Assembly (NCBI GenBank): GCA_022818135.1
Contig: JAFMSR010000039.1
Span: 248,001-312,000, forward strand
Reading direction: 5' to 3'
From: Saxidomus purpurata
Taxonomy: Eukaryota; Mollusca; Bivalvia; Venerida; Veneridae
Length of the DNA stretch: 64,000 nt
The notes beneath the pieces were generated by a model. The model saw only the letters and a list, made by a program, of their open reading frames with translations. It ran no database searches and was not told where the DNA came from. This document shows, in pieces, positions 40,680-54,280 of this stretch. Each line of letters opens with the position of its first letter. Positions within the stretch are counted from its first letter, which is position 1. The position numbers and the translations under genes are program-made.

Positions 40680-43600
40680 GTATAAAACGTTTCACGAAGC
40701 TCTGTATGTGTTGTATATTTGCCAAGCGTAACTGAAATAGAGGTAACAGGGGTGTTAAATAATTGACATATTGTTTAAGGGTTTTAGTACTGACACGAAG
40801 GGTTTAGATGTTTTAAACCTTTACCGGCCAGGGTTTCCTGGTTTAAAACGAAACTTACATTATGATTAAATACAGTGGTTAGTTTAATATCTTTAAAAGA
40901 CATGTCATTAAATGTCCGTTTATTATCATTTGCACAGTTCTTCTTTTTCTAAAGGCAATAAACCCAAATTTACACAGTAAGAAAGTACAAAATCGAAACT
41001 ATATTTTCCAGATCAGGACCCAGTTTTCCGAAACTTTAATCGACAATGTTTTGCATTCAAGAGATTAAGGAGTAAGCACTAATTACTTAAGAATGCAGAT
41101 CACGAATTTCCACGGATAAAGTTAAATCCAAAGATCTCCACAATGCTTTCTTTAAAATCAATGAATACGCATACTAATTTACCAGTGTAATTTAGACCTT
41201 CCCAACCAGTAGTATTGAACAGGTACAAACTACAATGATATGTAAGTTATAGTTATAGGATATGAAACGAGGTGTTATGGGCATATAACAGAATACATTT
41301 TATGTACTTGGGTAATATAAAGAGAAGGTCTGTGGAAAACAGCGAAGCTGAAAAATATATATTTAAAAATTAAAAGTTCTTTGCTTAATTTTCGGATACA
41401 AACTTTCTGAACCGAATTATTTCTATATCAACATTTTTTTAACCATAGTAGGGTTTAGCATTTACAAATCATATTTTGCAAGTGAAAATTGGACGATAGA
41501 ATATGATATATATAAAGTTTTTAAATCAGAATTCGAAATCATGCATCATTATTATAAGTTCAAAAATATAACTTTTTTCAATAAGATTCAAAACAATATT
41601 TAAACTGTGTTTGAAAATGTTTTCTAGCTGTATATATGTATAAACAATTATATATGAATAAAGAAGCTCTGCTTCACCAAAAAAAAAAATATCTAGAATG
41701 TATTATCAATTCGGTTAATGTAATTCGGTCATGCTCTTTATTTATCATAAACATTGCCATTTACAGTTCCATTTAGATCAATTATTAAATAAATATCGCG
41801 TATTCGGAATCATGATAAGATATTTAGTCTGTTTTAAAAACAGGAATTAATTCACATTTAGCAGACGATAACAGGATGTTCTAAAGTAACCTTGATACAA
41901 ATTACAGTTATCTAAAACATCGTTCATCGTGAATATAATGTTTTCGTCGCCCTTCTCATTTACAAAAAAACGTTGTCCAGTTCTTTCATGAATAATGTTG
42001 ATCAAGTATTTTTTTGATATCATAGAGGCAAGACAGTAGTAGGGGGTATTAGAATCCAAAACAGTTTCTAAATATGTTTGCTCACTCATCTCAGAGAAAG
42101 AGTTCCCAACCGGTAATATAATCAGTTGAAGTACTATAACTTTACGGTATTCCGTCCTTTCGTCATCCTAGCCCAGTGCACATTTCGTTCAGACCGTGTT
42201 CATTTATTCCAGATTTAGGGTAAGGATGATGTACCACTACCATAAATGTAAACAAATACGTTTACAATAATGAATTTTCGGATAGGGTAAATATTGAAGT
42301 AAGTTCTATATACTAGTACTTTAAAACAATGTTGAAGTATACTTGTCTTTGACATTTTGTAGCTACTACACAAGAAAGTGCTGACGTTGAAAATAATTGT
42401 AAGCTTCATTCATAGCATGTACTTTCGATTTAAAATGCAACGTTGCGAATGTTGTTTGTTTAATAGAGGTCTGTTTTACCCGTAAGACGCTTTGTTTGGT
42501 AATGCAAGAGGTACTGGTAATTTCACCTTTAAAGTTATCATGGGACATTTTTCCAATCAAAATCAAAATTATACTTATTTATATATATTGTGTTTAGGGT
42601 ACTATTAACTAAGATTTGATATTTTAGCGACTGTGCAACAGCATTATCATTGAAGGAGAGTAGCTTGATCGGCATGTTACACCGAATCCGATGCGTTTCA
42701 ACCAATTGTTCCTACAAAGTCATGGAAAGTTTTCGTGCTGGTAGCAAAGAAAATCCATGTAATCCTAGCAAGTTGGTGAGGCTGCAGGAAAAACTTCGTA
42801 GGACCAAATAATGCAGCATATTACATAAAGGCATGTATGAATACGTTGCATTATGGCTCTTTTGTTTAGTTTGGCAAGTTTGCTTTTTTGTCTTTTTTGT
42901 GTTGCAATTTTCCATTTTCTTGACCGATTGACACAGTACTAATTATATACTGTTTCACAAACCTCCAAATGACGATTGGACGATTAATAACTAAACAGTG
43001 TCTCTCATTGTTAAATTCAAAATGTGTTACTAAGAAGTAAATAACCTATACAAAAAAGAATTCCTTATGTGTTTCTAAGAATTTAATTAACTGTATCGTT
43101 AAAGGTCCTATTGCTTTGAAACTGACTGCTTATTGTTGTCTAAAAGGCTTTAAAAGAGAACAAGATTTGAACTGCTTATAAATATACTGGTAAATATATC
43201 AAGGTTTGCCATGAAGATGCTATCACTAAATCAGTCAAATGTAAATTAGATTGCCAACCCTGACGCGGAGATGATATTATGCAACAAGACCTTGTCTGTG
43301 TAGCTATGAAGAATTTAGTTCTATATTTTGAAACTGCACAATAAAGTTTGCGAATATGAATACTGATTAGGATAAGATGAGTGTTTCAAGGCAACAAAGT
43401 AAAAAGCTTAGTAAACAAGTACAAGTGCCTGGATACTTTCATCTGTGGAAATTGGTGAGTTTAGAAATATAATTCTTTAAATTTTTAATAATTTTATAGC
43501 TGTTTTGAGATATAGTGAATACTTGATAAAGTTTTTTTTCATCATTTGTATCTAACTGAGCTGGTATTTAACGCAATGTCAAGGATAAACGCACTAAGCC

Positions 43601-43765
43601 ATTATTCTTTTTTTTTCATGAAAGTTTTCTTGAAACAATTACACAATAAACACAGAAAAAAACATTATTCAGCAATTCCTCTTCAAGAATATATGCCATA
43701 CATCATAAAACATTATAATCGCCTATAAATATAAGCAATTTAATTTGTAGGCTTTTACAATGTTA
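40680..43765. other. no gene recognised
   Basis: AT-rich DNA. One minus-strand frame with an ATG (41847-42089, 80 codons, MSEQTYLETVLDSN...) has reasonable composition but no motif, homologue or splice support that I can see. It is noted here, not called. Confidence 0.45.
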
Positions 43766-44800
43766 TTATGCCCCCTTCGAAGACGAGGGGTATATTGATT
43801 TGCAGATGTCGGTCGGTCGGTCGGTCGGTATGTCCGTCCGTCTACCAACTGGTTTTCGGATGATAACTCAAGAACGCTTGGGCCTAGGATCCTGAAACTT
43901 GATGTGAGGTTGGTCATGACCAGCAAAGGACCCGTATTGTTTTTTAGGTCAGTAGGTCAAACTAAAAGGTTACGGTGACCCGTAATTCTAAAACAGTTTC
44001 CAAACGATAACTGGAAAACACTTGGGCCTAACATCTTGAAACTTGATGTTGCGGTTGGTCATTACCGGTAGAGGACCTCTTATGGTTTTGAGATTAGAAG
44101 GTCAAAGGTCAAGGTCACAGTGACCCGGAATTGTAGAATGGTTTTCGCTCAATAACTTCAGTTAGGAGTTACCTATTGCAATGCAATTTGGTTTGTAGGT
44201 AGTTTGTGGGGAGAGGAAGCTTGGGTTGCATTTGGGGTTACTAGGATCACGGTCAAGGTCACTGTTACTTAAATAGAAAATTGTTTCCGCTTAATAACAT
44301 GAGTTAGAAGTGACCAAATTGCAATAAAACTTGGTGTGTAGGTAAATTGCATGGAGAGGAAGATATTTGAATATTTTTTCTTTAAAATTTTTATATTGCC
44401 CTTCTTAATTTTTTTTTGTCGAGGGGTTTGGGGTGGGGTGGGGGTGTAAGGTCACTGTTACTAAAAATAGATTTTTGTTTTCGATTTTTTTTATTATTTA
44501 ATTGTTTTACACAAAAAATATTTTTTATTTAGGGGTCAGTGTCACTTACTAAAAATAGATTCTTTTTCATTTTTTTATTATAAAATTGTTTAACGCAAAA
44601 AACAATTTTTTAGGTCAAGGTCACTACTAAACATTTTTTTTAAATATTATTTTTAGTTTTATAAAAAAAAATTTAAAGGGTCAAGGTCAGTCACTAAAAA
44701 TCTTTTTTTTTCAATTTCTTTTTATTTAATTTTTAAATGTTTTTAGCAAAATAAAAACAACAATTGTTTGGAGGTCAAGGTCAATTTGTAAACTCTTTTG
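43766..44800 (+). repeat. mollusc-type repeat with GGTCA/GTGACC motifs
   Basis: The repeat begins TGCCCCCTTCGAAGACGAGG, then a short GGTC array, then 2-3 degenerate ~150-bp units each with AAACTTGATGT and AAGGTCACAGTGACCC-like cores. It decays into a T-rich tail with GGTCAAGGTCA every ~100 bp up to about 44800. The core at 44099-44126 holds AGGTCA three times and TGACCC once. Confidence 0.75.
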
Positions 44801-45235
44801 TTTCGAATGTTTAATTTTCTTTTTAAAATTTGTATTTTATTCTGCAATTTCTAAGATGCCGTTTTCATGAATTTAACACTGACTTTTTACTTTAAAAACT
44901 GTTGATTTTTCTTCAATGAACTAATTGCATGGCATATCAGAGCAAGATAATAACAAGTAAACTTTGTTTCCCCTTATCGTTTATTTACAACCCGTCTACG
45001 TACATTTTTTCTGACGCATTTTTTAAATGAGGTATATTTTATTATGTGTACACTTTGAACTTTGTTAAGACTAGACAGTGGTTTTGTTAGTTGAATTAAT
45101 AGAACTTTTAAACTGAAAATATGTTGTAAATTATTTCAGTAAATAAAGAAATTTTAGAGGTACTTACTCCCATATAGTAATTAAACAGCAAACGTTTTCT
45201 GTTATTGCACAAAATTATTACCCTCAAAAAGGAAC

Positions 45236-45337
45236 GCGTCCATGGTCGAGTGGATAGAATCGCTGACAAAATTATTCGACGCCGCCGGCGTCGTTGAGTA
45301 TTTGGAATGCAAAAAAAAATTGATCCATGGACGCTAA
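45236..45337. repeat. ~100-bp foldback with tRNA-like A box
   Basis: Perfect 10-bp ends GCGTCCATGG / CCATGGACGC enclose GGTCGAGTGGATAGAATCGC, which is similar to a tRNA A-box region, and an inner GC-rich hairpin CGACGCCGCCGGCGTCG. There is no B box, so it is not a tRNA gene. Confidence 0.6.
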
Positions 45338-45339
45338 TC

Positions 45340-47110
45340 TATGAATAGCTTCGTAAAGTATTAAAATTAAACACGTAATTTTTCTAAATTCGAGGCCTCC
45401 AGGACATGAACTTTGATTTGTACACAAACTTTAAGAAAAAATGTGTAAATCAAAACCATGTATGTCCGCAAACTAAACTCCTTAATACATACAATAAAAT
45501 AAGAAAAATAAAATGACAAGATTAAAATCACACTGAATAGATTCTTCAAAGAGTCGAAATGTAAATTAGTGCTTACAACTGTATAAATTCAATAAAAATA
45601 ACCCCAGGTGTTATATTTTGTATAATTTATAAAATTCATAGAAGTTATATTGATAATGAATATCATTTACCGTTCTTATAAATAAAGAGAAGTATATATT
45701 TCGTCATCAGAGATCCATTTGCAGACTGTCGGAAATAAACTATAAATAGAAGTTTGCATTCTATTACGCGTTCTATTAATATATCGAACATGTCTTATTG
45801 CGGTCCTATAACGGAAAGCGCAGCCTAGCGGAAATGTTTTGATTTTTATTAATAGATTGTTTATATAACTTGAAATAACTTTTAATGTAATGTATGTTAA
45901 TGTAATGTAAAGTTAGATTTTATGAATAAATGTAGTTAAAACTGCTTCTGTGTGATACAAAGGGACAATAGTTAATATGCTGTTTGTCTTATATTTCAAA
46001 TGATCATGAACGAATCCGTCTATGCAACACATGTAAAACATTCGCTCATTTCAAGAAGATAATTGTGTATGAAAAACTATTTTATCACTTTACGGAGAGC
46101 TATTAAAATGGAAAACCATCTTTGGTGGCGTCCTTTATGTCTGCATTACTATTTTGTCTTGTTAGTATATCACATGTATGACGGTTTTGTACGAAAGAAA
46201 GGCATTAAGTACCGCCCGCCTTTAAATGACAAAAACACTGCTGAAAATGGTCTATTAAAACCTAATAATCAATGTATGCTTAAACATAATCAAAGTTGCT
46301 GTTCCATATTACGCGTAACATCCTTATAAGTTTTTTTACCAGTAAGTTTTAGTTTAAGGTTGCGGTTTAGGGTCGGTTCAGTGGAGTTAAATTACCCATT
46401 TAGACAATAATTGTATCATATATTTTGTATCTTTTATAAAGATTATGATTAAAACTAGTCGTTTCATGACTTTTAAAACTTTTCTTTTGTTTTTTGATTT
46501 TGATATTGTATGATATTTGATAAATTTCGTAAACCTTTGAACAGCGATAGTAAAGCCATTTTTTCGATTTATACCACCAAATTCATAATAGATGTATATT
46601 ATTATTAAGTCTAGGGATCCATGTCACAGATTTTCCATATCATTCTCCAAACAAACAAAAATTAACATCAAAGAAAATGCAGCATTTTTTCTGACCGCTT
46701 GTTACGTATTTGAAGATAATTAATCCCCTGATCAATGTATCAAAAATTCCCTCCGTTATTAAATCCTCTTTAAACTTCTCCAAACCCTATGATAATAGAC
46801 TTCCAATTAACAAAATTATGCTTGTTCAAAGTTGAAACATCTTACTTCAAAGCAAGTGTCAAAAAACGCCGATTTCTTACAACACACATAATTTGATTGG
46901 GTTATATGAAACAAAACCCGTTTAAATGCATCCAATTAAACGTAAGTACAATTAAATGATAATCCATACCATACTTAACCCTGTCATATCAGGAAAATAT
47001 ACAACATCCGCCCACAAAATCATTAAAATGCGAGATTTACAACTTTTTTCTTTGTGATTTATTGCCACTACGGTATTTCGACAAGACGGTCACATGATTA
47101 TCTAAAGTAT
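45340..47110. other. no gene or repeat recognised
   Basis: AT-rich sequence. A frame at 46069-46329 lacks motifs and splice support. Confidence 0.5.
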
Positions 47111-47118
47111 TTGAGGTA

Positions 47119-47217
47119 TACAGCGGGGTAAATGGAGAAATTTGAACGAGAACTTATATCTGCAGCCAAGGTCTTTCAAATAGTAGACCTTGCTGCAGTA
47201 GAGTCAGCGGGGTAATT
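47119..47217. repeat. hairpin flanked by direct repeats
   Basis: CTGCAGCCAAGGTCT (47160) pairs with AGACCTTGCTGCAG (ending 47198). On either side stands CAGCGGGGTAA (about 47119 and 47206), like a small insertion with target duplication. Confidence 0.6.
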
Positions 47218-47219
47218 GA

Positions 47220-49800
47220 TAATTATTACACTCGAAGCTGTTGTAAACGACTTGAAAACATGTTAATGGTTTTTAAGCATTTGATATAACTTTTAAAAAA
47301 TATTATTAGTTAAAAATCCGATTTTATCAAAAAAAGTAATTCATTTAGTTATCTAAGCTAATAAGGCAATGAATAAAATTTTGCAACATCTGTAAATAAT
47401 AAACACAACTACCGTGCAGTGCCCTTTGTGCAATTGTTTTATACAAATTATTAGATAAAATATAATAAAAGGTTAAGAAGATTGCTAAAAATGACTTTGT
47501 CAAGAACGCAAATTCATTTGAATACCATGATAGTTAACTTTACTGTCGTGAAAAACCCTTTTTGACGAGAATGATTTCAATTAAATGTCTTTTTCTTATC
47601 TGTTCAAAATTAAAACTGAAATTTAACAGCAGACGGAACACAGCAGTCATCCTCATTTGATGTTTGATTGCCACTAAATTTACAAAGTTTGTGAAATGAA
47701 GCGCTGTGCATTTCACGTGAACTGTCACAAGGCTCAGTCGTAAAGGGGCGGAGCTATGAACGGTTACTAACACACATAGAGCGCGAAGCTGTTGAAATAC
47801 ATACCGATCAACTTTAACGGTTCATATAGCACGTTTTAATTATTTTTTCAGCATCTTTGATTTCGCTTATATGTAGAAGTTAAATTGAAGATAAGATAAT
47901 GCATAAAAACGGAAATTTGCGATTTTAAAGCAAATTAGCATCGATAGCTACCTTAAACATACTTGCTCCACACTTTACACATGAACACTCATTGGGTCTA
48001 TGACACATAGTAAAATGGTTAAGTCACAAAATATAAAAACAGCTTGACCATACTGATTGTATATATGTTTGTCTTAAGTATACCACCACACTTACTTATA
48101 CATATGGGTTTCTTTCAACCAGAAATGACAATGACCAGAACTAGAATTTCCAAGAGCTGTGTTGTTCAAATTGTAAAATTGTAAATGTACTTGTTCAGGT
48201 ATTTCAAGATTGAAGTGTAAAGACATGTCAGACTTATTTTTATGGTGCTGCATGCCCAAGATATAGAAATGTTACTTTCAACTAAGAATATGTTCAATAG
48301 CGAACACCATATTTCAAACAGAAACTATGAAGTTTTCAAAAAACTTAAACTGTCTTATAAGTCATTCAGGTCTGTGAACTATACAAAGAGGATGTGTTGT
48401 TTTGCATAGCTTCTTGTGCTGAACAAGCATGTTTGTCAGTCAATTCATCAGTTCCAGTTGATTCAATATATGTTTTGTATAGCCGTGAATTATTCTGCTT
48501 GCATTTTGTGCATGCAGAAAATGAACAGAAGCAAATAAAAGATAAACCTTAGGATACTCCATGTTACCAATAAGATGAAAAACATGAACGAAAGCAAAGA
48601 CTATACCTGAGTTTATACCATTGCTATGACATTATATATTCATTCAGAATAGGGTACAACCTAACATCAGCCACAACGAACGATAGGTTTTATCCAATAG
48701 CTGATAATATTTAACGACGGCGGGTTCTATTGACCTTAGAACTAATAGCGAATGTAAGCAATCTTATTACTATAGTACATGTGTATGTGTTGTACAATAA
48801 CGAAACAAAAAATAAAGAAAAGGGCCAGGCTTTTGTAAACTTAATTAATCTGTTCTTAAAGAATAACAAATATATTAATCATACATCAACTTTCACCAAC
48901 TACATGTAGGTGTTATCCATCCATCCAGTTTTTCATCTTGTAATATTGCCTCACGCCTTTCACGAGTATTGTTATCATCCGACATTAAAAGATAACAAAT
49001 TAAATGGGAAATTTGTAATCTAGAAAATAATATACATGTGTATCAATCAAATTCGCAAAACAAATATCGCGGGAAAGACATAACAAATCCTATTTAAATT
49101 ACAAAATATCTCAATGCTCTACTTAACATTAAAAATCAAGATGTAGACCTCTCTAAATGCAAATACTTGCAAATAACTTTAATTCAATTGATGCTGTTAT
49201 TAATTTACTTGTAGAGCTCTTCAAATGAATTGTAGAGGTTTTTAAATATTTGTAGAGTTTTCAAATAGTTGAGTTTATGCAGACTTGGCGTTCCATATAA
49301 CAGCGAATTAAACTGCAAAATAATTCACTTCAAATTCATTCTGGACTATTCTTACTCCATATAAAGCTAAAAGAAATAGTGAGATCAAAGAGTGCGTAAT
49401 TCAGGATATTTTACCTTTTAGAATTTGGCATAGTTTTAAATCCTATTATAATAAAGGAGTCTGTTTATTTACACATTGTAAAGTCGGTCGTAATTCAGCA
49501 ATGAGGAAGGAGAAAGAAATATGATACTGTAGTAAAATAAATATAATTAACAATATCGTTTACACAGTTACACGAGTAAGGTGTGTTTCAGTGGTCGACA
49601 CTTTGGATATCTTTTCATATACAGGTGAATGAAAATTTTTATTCAATTTTTAAAAGTATGCATATGCGTCTATGTTTTAACAAATAGAATAACTTATAAA
49701 CCGATTTTAGTTTTCTTTATTCAAACTATGGGTTGAGTAATGTTTATCTAGCTGGACGTAACAGGTTAAAATGTAAAATTGCATTTGTTGAAAAACATCT
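47220..49800. other. no gene or repeat recognised
   Basis: AT-rich DNA with chance frames only. Confidence 0.5.
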
Positions 49801-50209
49801 TATTATGGTGTAGTCACAATCTAGCGTATGATAGAAACGTATGTATTGCGTGTGAAAATTTTAGAAAAATTACTTATACGCACAGCTTTCGAGCGTTTAA
49901 ACCCGAGCTATCGACGACAGTCCTTTACAGACGTATGAATAGCGTATGAACAGCGTTTGTATAACGTATAACCGGCGTACAGGTAGCGCCTGAGAAACGC
50001 TTGCGTACGTGTGTGAGCGTATGACAACTTCAGTCACCGTCAGTGTAGCGTTTATCACCGTATAGGTAGCGTACGCAAGCGTATGAGTAACGTATGCATA
50101 ACGTATGTGAGCTTATGAGTAACGTTTGAGTAGCGCATGCGCAGCGCCTCCTTTTGACTGTGGACTGTCCCAGGTCCTTCATTTCCAAACTAGACTTTGA
50201 GGTGTAAAG

Positions 50210-50299
50210 ATGCCTGCAAAAAAGTCTTCGGCCCGTGGCAAAGGAAAGGGCAAAAAAAGTAAACCTGCTGATCCCCCCTCTGATGTAGCTGTTTCAGAT
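50210..50299 (+). pseudogene. 5' end of a Harbinger accessory gene (possible)
   Basis: ATG 50210 opens MPAKKSSARGKGKGKKSKPA and continues to VAVSD, a Lys-rich, credible N-terminus. Near 50300 the frame runs into sequence antisense to the transposase. PIF/Harbinger elements carry a second gene for a Myb/SANT-like protein, and this could be its start, but no Myb domain remains to confirm it. Confidence 0.35.
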
Positions 50300-50763
50300 A
50301 TGTCACACCATCCCTCTGGAGTAGTGGGGCAGTTCATCACCTCAGGCAAATACTCATCGATTATGGCTTGGCAGACCTCTCTAACAACGACTGACATGGT
50401 GTTATGCGGGACCCTCCATCCATACTGCATGTTTGCATAAGCGCTTCCAGAGGCAAGATGACGCAAAGTCAATGCAAGCTTCAGACCGGGCTCCAGGGAA
50501 GGCCTGTAGCTAGTATGCTGTTTGGTGATCCTTGGACCCACCCTCTGTAGCAGCTCATCATACATCTCAGGGGGCATACGCAAGAAGTTTTTGAACGATC
50601 TTTGGTCCTCACTTCTGAGTTCAACCATAAGCTGGTCATACAGGCCAAACTGACGTCGTCGTCCAATCCATGGTCTCACCCAGATTTAGCGTCTTATTCT
50701 CCTCCTCGTTCTTCTTCTTCCTTGTCTTCTATTTCGTTGAGCATAATAAATTGTTAAATTTAT
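50300..50763 (-). pseudogene. PIF/Harbinger transposase, N-terminal fragment
   Basis: The minus strand reads an Arg-rich leader, a TAA at about 50689, then WVRPWIGRRRQFGLYDQL and FKNFLRMPPEMYDELLQRVG, through YRPSLEPGLKLALTLRHLAS to CPTTPEGW. This order (PWI-RR, FLRMP, LAxTLRxLA) is typical of Harbinger transposase upstream of the DDE domain. All of the DDE catalytic part is gone; the frame after Trp is unrelated. It is an inactive fragment. Confidence 0.75.
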
Positions 50764-51189
50764 AAGTTCGTAATGGTGTTGGAGAAGAGCCACGTCCATC
50801 GTCTCCCTGTCGATCTACAACTAACGAAGATGAGGAAATGGGACCCTATATATATTTACAGCTCAACTGACCACTTTCATGCCATCGTATGAGATGCGTA
50901 CTTGACATATGAGTAACGTACCTTTAGCGTCACTCTAGCGTATCAAGCTTATGTCTAGCGTATGATGAGCATATGCGTAACGTATATGCTATACGCTCGC
51001 ATACGCTGAACATTTTTGAACATGTTAAAAAAAAAATTTGACCTCTGCGTATAAGAACGCACACTGACGTATGTCAGCGTGCTTGGAACGTAAACGACTT
51101 ATGCCTAACATACCCCTAACGTATATCTGCGTATGCGAGCGTATGAGCAATTTTTATCGTACGCTCACATACGTTAAGGTCCACTACTA

Positions 51190-52630
51190 AGCGAAAATTA
51201 AGTGACAGTTATTTCAATGGCAAGTACATTACCTTATGCAAGACACTAAATAATGAAGATTTGCAGATTAAAATTTACAGAAAGTGTTTGGAACACGAAG
51301 AAAAGTATGTGTATTATGTTGAAATCTCAGTGATTCGACAAAATGACTACCCAGGTCTTTTTAGCTTTGTTCATAATGCATAGAAAAATAGTTGTACATG
51401 TACTGTGGTTTATTTAGAATTTCTACATACAAACTTTCATTTTTTATTTAAACTAACTTATTTCTGTCCTTTATAAAGCACCATAAAGCAGTCACTATTA
51501 GTATTAGGCGTCATTTGACCGGGAAATTAAGAGATATAAGACAGCGCATTGAACTTCATTTAGATTAGACTTACTATATAAATGTGTAAACAATCCGGAT
51601 GATCTTATGAGAAATATAGGTAAGACAGGAATTGCTAAGGCCAGAAAGAAAATTATAACCATGGAAGTTGTCTGTGACGACGGGTCTGTATCTCATGGAG
51701 CTGATTAGTTCTCTTTTAAATATTGGGAACATAGCAGTTTGTTCGTTAAGAAATCAGTCAAAATTTACATGATGTTTATTACAATAGGTTGAGATAGTGT
51801 TGTGATTTACGTCATGCTATTAAATAAATCAATGTGCGAAGTGAGATAAAAGTACTGAAAGTGCTGACAGAGAGGAGCTCACTGCGAAATTGAGCACACA
51901 GTGAGTTTTCTATATTACTAACAAAGAGTGATCCTCGCTAACAGTACTTGATTTTGGTTATTATCCTTTATTTTTTATCACAGACCTACAGTTTATTAAA
52001 AACACATCATGTTGCAATTTGTTTAATTTATTTCAAAGTCCCTCAAGATATAACATAGTAATGCTTCAGGCGTTTTGACGAAATAAATTGCAGTGTATGT
52101 AACAAGCTTATTTATGACATATCCTTCAGGAATACGTAACACGACCTACTCAGTACTGTACATGAAATCTTCACGAACATTTCGTGAAACTTGAAATTTA
52201 AGTTTTGGTGCATTCATGTTTCCGTAATGGTCATAAGCTGACATTATCAAACATAAGATACGGGTCATTATTTCATAACGATGTCCGACCAGATCCGCCC
52301 CCGTCGTCGACTGGTTAGTATCGATAACCTGAAATCACTGAAACCTCTGACCATATCTCTTTATGTGAGGAAGTTGGCAGCTTCTTGCGGAGAATCGGGG
52401 CCTAGCACTGGTTCTTCCACGGATGATGTTTGGTAAACTGCAAGTCTGTTAAACTGACCACAATACGGTTGAAGTTGACGTTAAACTCCTATAGCAACGA
52501 TGTCAAACCAGAAATTATATGAGAAAGCACATGCAGAATTTTATCTTAAGTGCACGTCATTGAAACTAAATTTTCAGTGTCAAGCACTGTTTGTTAACAA
52601 AAAAAGTATTCATGTGTTTAAATAAAATAC
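51190..52630. other. no gene or repeat recognised
   Basis: AT-rich intergenic DNA with chance frames only. Confidence 0.5.
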
Positions 52631-53056
52631 TGTTATTATCGGACAATAAGCCGCTACACTTTATTCACCCTATAATTTTACGATTTTACAAACAAAAGAG
52701 AACGTACATGCCGCTCCGCATATACCGAGCCGTTCTGTATAACAGTTAATGTATGATTTTGCACTTCCACTTATCACTGATAAACCGTAGTATACGGTAG
52801 TTAATTGACACATGAAGGCTAAGTGGGTTGGAAAGTATTGGTGAACTGTTATCAAACAGCGTATGAGCCTCAAATTCTCACTCTGTGCACTCAAAATACC
52901 AGTTTTAAAAATAAAAATCGTCATAAAGGCCGCTGGAAACTACCAAGTTTAAAAATGAAAAGGTCATATTGGCCGCTTCGCCCCATAGGCCGCATTTACA
53001 AAACAAATCATCTGTTTTATACGTAAAGGCCGCGGCGTATTGTCCGGAAATTACGG
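52630..53056. mobile_element. MITE with GGACAATA-type inverted ends
   Basis: The left TTATTATCGGACAATAAGCC and right (rc) TAATTTCCGGACAATACGCC form terminal inverted repeats. GGCCGC motifs recur inside (about 52928, 52970, 52988, 53028). No transposase. Confidence 0.65.
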
Positions 53057-53059
53057 AAT

Positions 53060-53780
53060 ATCTAATCTCCTTCACACGGACACTTTTGATAGCCATTTAC
53101 ATGTAAAAAGATGTCTACACTAATGTAATGCGTCAATTCACCAACTCCACAGCACCACTATCTCGTACACCACCTCGCTACCTCATCGGTACTAAAATTT
53201 ACATCGGCTTAACGCCGTTTATCCTTTTAAAAAAATATTTTTGCTGATATTTGAGTGAGTGATATACTGAATAAAATTCTTATTGCTAGTTTATGTAACA
53301 GCGTTTGGGTATATCGCATCGTGTTATATAATTTTTATTTGGTCGCTAATGAATCTAGTTAACGGTTTATTTAGTTTATGACCGGTAGTTACTAAATATT
53401 CAGTATTTTATCCCCTGCGCTGACAACAGTTCTATGTTCGTTCCGATAATTAACGCCCGTTATTTGAAGCGCGTGCTTGAGCTGTTTTCGCAATCCATGA
53501 AAATAAGCCGGATCTTGACGTAGTGTCCAGCAGTTTTATCTAATGACTAAAAGAAGAAACCTTGCCAATCAAGAGGAATGCATTCTATGTAAATATATGT
53601 ATATCGGAATGACTATCCATCCGATGGTATCCATTTACCTTCGCACAGATCAACAGACAGGTTGAGCGCCGGAACTGAGCAATAAACTAGTTCAGAAATA
53701 GGTCTACCGTGTGATAATTGAAAGAACTAGTGGGGATAAGAAAGCTATTGGTTAAATTTGGCGGCTGAGACGACTATTAC
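53060..53780. other. no gene or repeat recognised
   Basis: AT-rich intergenic DNA. Confidence 0.5.
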
Positions 53781-53782
53781 TA

Positions 53783-54118
53783 CCTAGGGTTGTTAGACTT
53801 TGTTGTTAACAGGCGCACACCGATACATTTGAGTTATTTTCTTAAAGGCACCTACATACAAGTACTCACATTTAATATACTTGTTAGTATAGTAAATGTA
53901 TTGAGACATCCCCATCAGATGTACCATTTCGCATAAGCATTCGAATTTGTATGTAAGCAAGAAAGGCCTACTATGCAAATCGGTACATTTGAAGGTCTCA
54001 CTACACTAACTTAAGTGACAAGTACACAAATGTCGGTATGTGGACATGATTGCCTTTAAGAAAAGAAATCAATTTTAACAGTTTGAGGCTGTTAATAAAG
54101 TCAGCTTACAACCCTAGG
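53783..54118. mobile_element. MITE with CCTAGG-capped inverted ends
   Basis: The left CCTAGGGTTGTTAGACTTTG and right (rc) CCTAGGGTTGTAAGCTGACT, both running into TTAACAG, are ~30-bp imperfect terminal inverted repeats around 280 bp of noncoding DNA. Confidence 0.65.
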
Positions 54119-54280
54119 TTGTGATAACCTTACTTAAGAAAACAGTTCTTCACCTAAATTAGCCTACCGTGACGCTTGCAATCAATGGACCTACATACAA
54201 AAAGTGTAAATTTTAGCCATGCATAATGGGGGCGGGGGTACTGAAGGTATGAAATAAAGGAATGTGCGTTTCGATCAGGT

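Larger units (their letters stand above)
49810..51180. mobile_element. PIF/Harbinger-type element, internally deleted
   Basis: A core with two gene starts (50210 plus, 50760 minus) lies between two flanks, 49810-50160 and 50890-51180. Both flanks are packed with CGTATG, GCGTACGC and TAACGTATG motifs, as expected of subterminal binding repeats. The outer ends, GTAGTCACAATCTAGCGTATG on the left and (rc) GTAGTGGACCTTAACGTATG on the right, are weakly similar. Exact ends and target duplication are not resolved. Confidence 0.6.

Noticed and set aside
41847..42089. 80-codon minus-strand frame with ATG
   Set aside because: Protein-like composition but no recognisable motif, splice sites or neighbouring exon; short enough for chance in this window.
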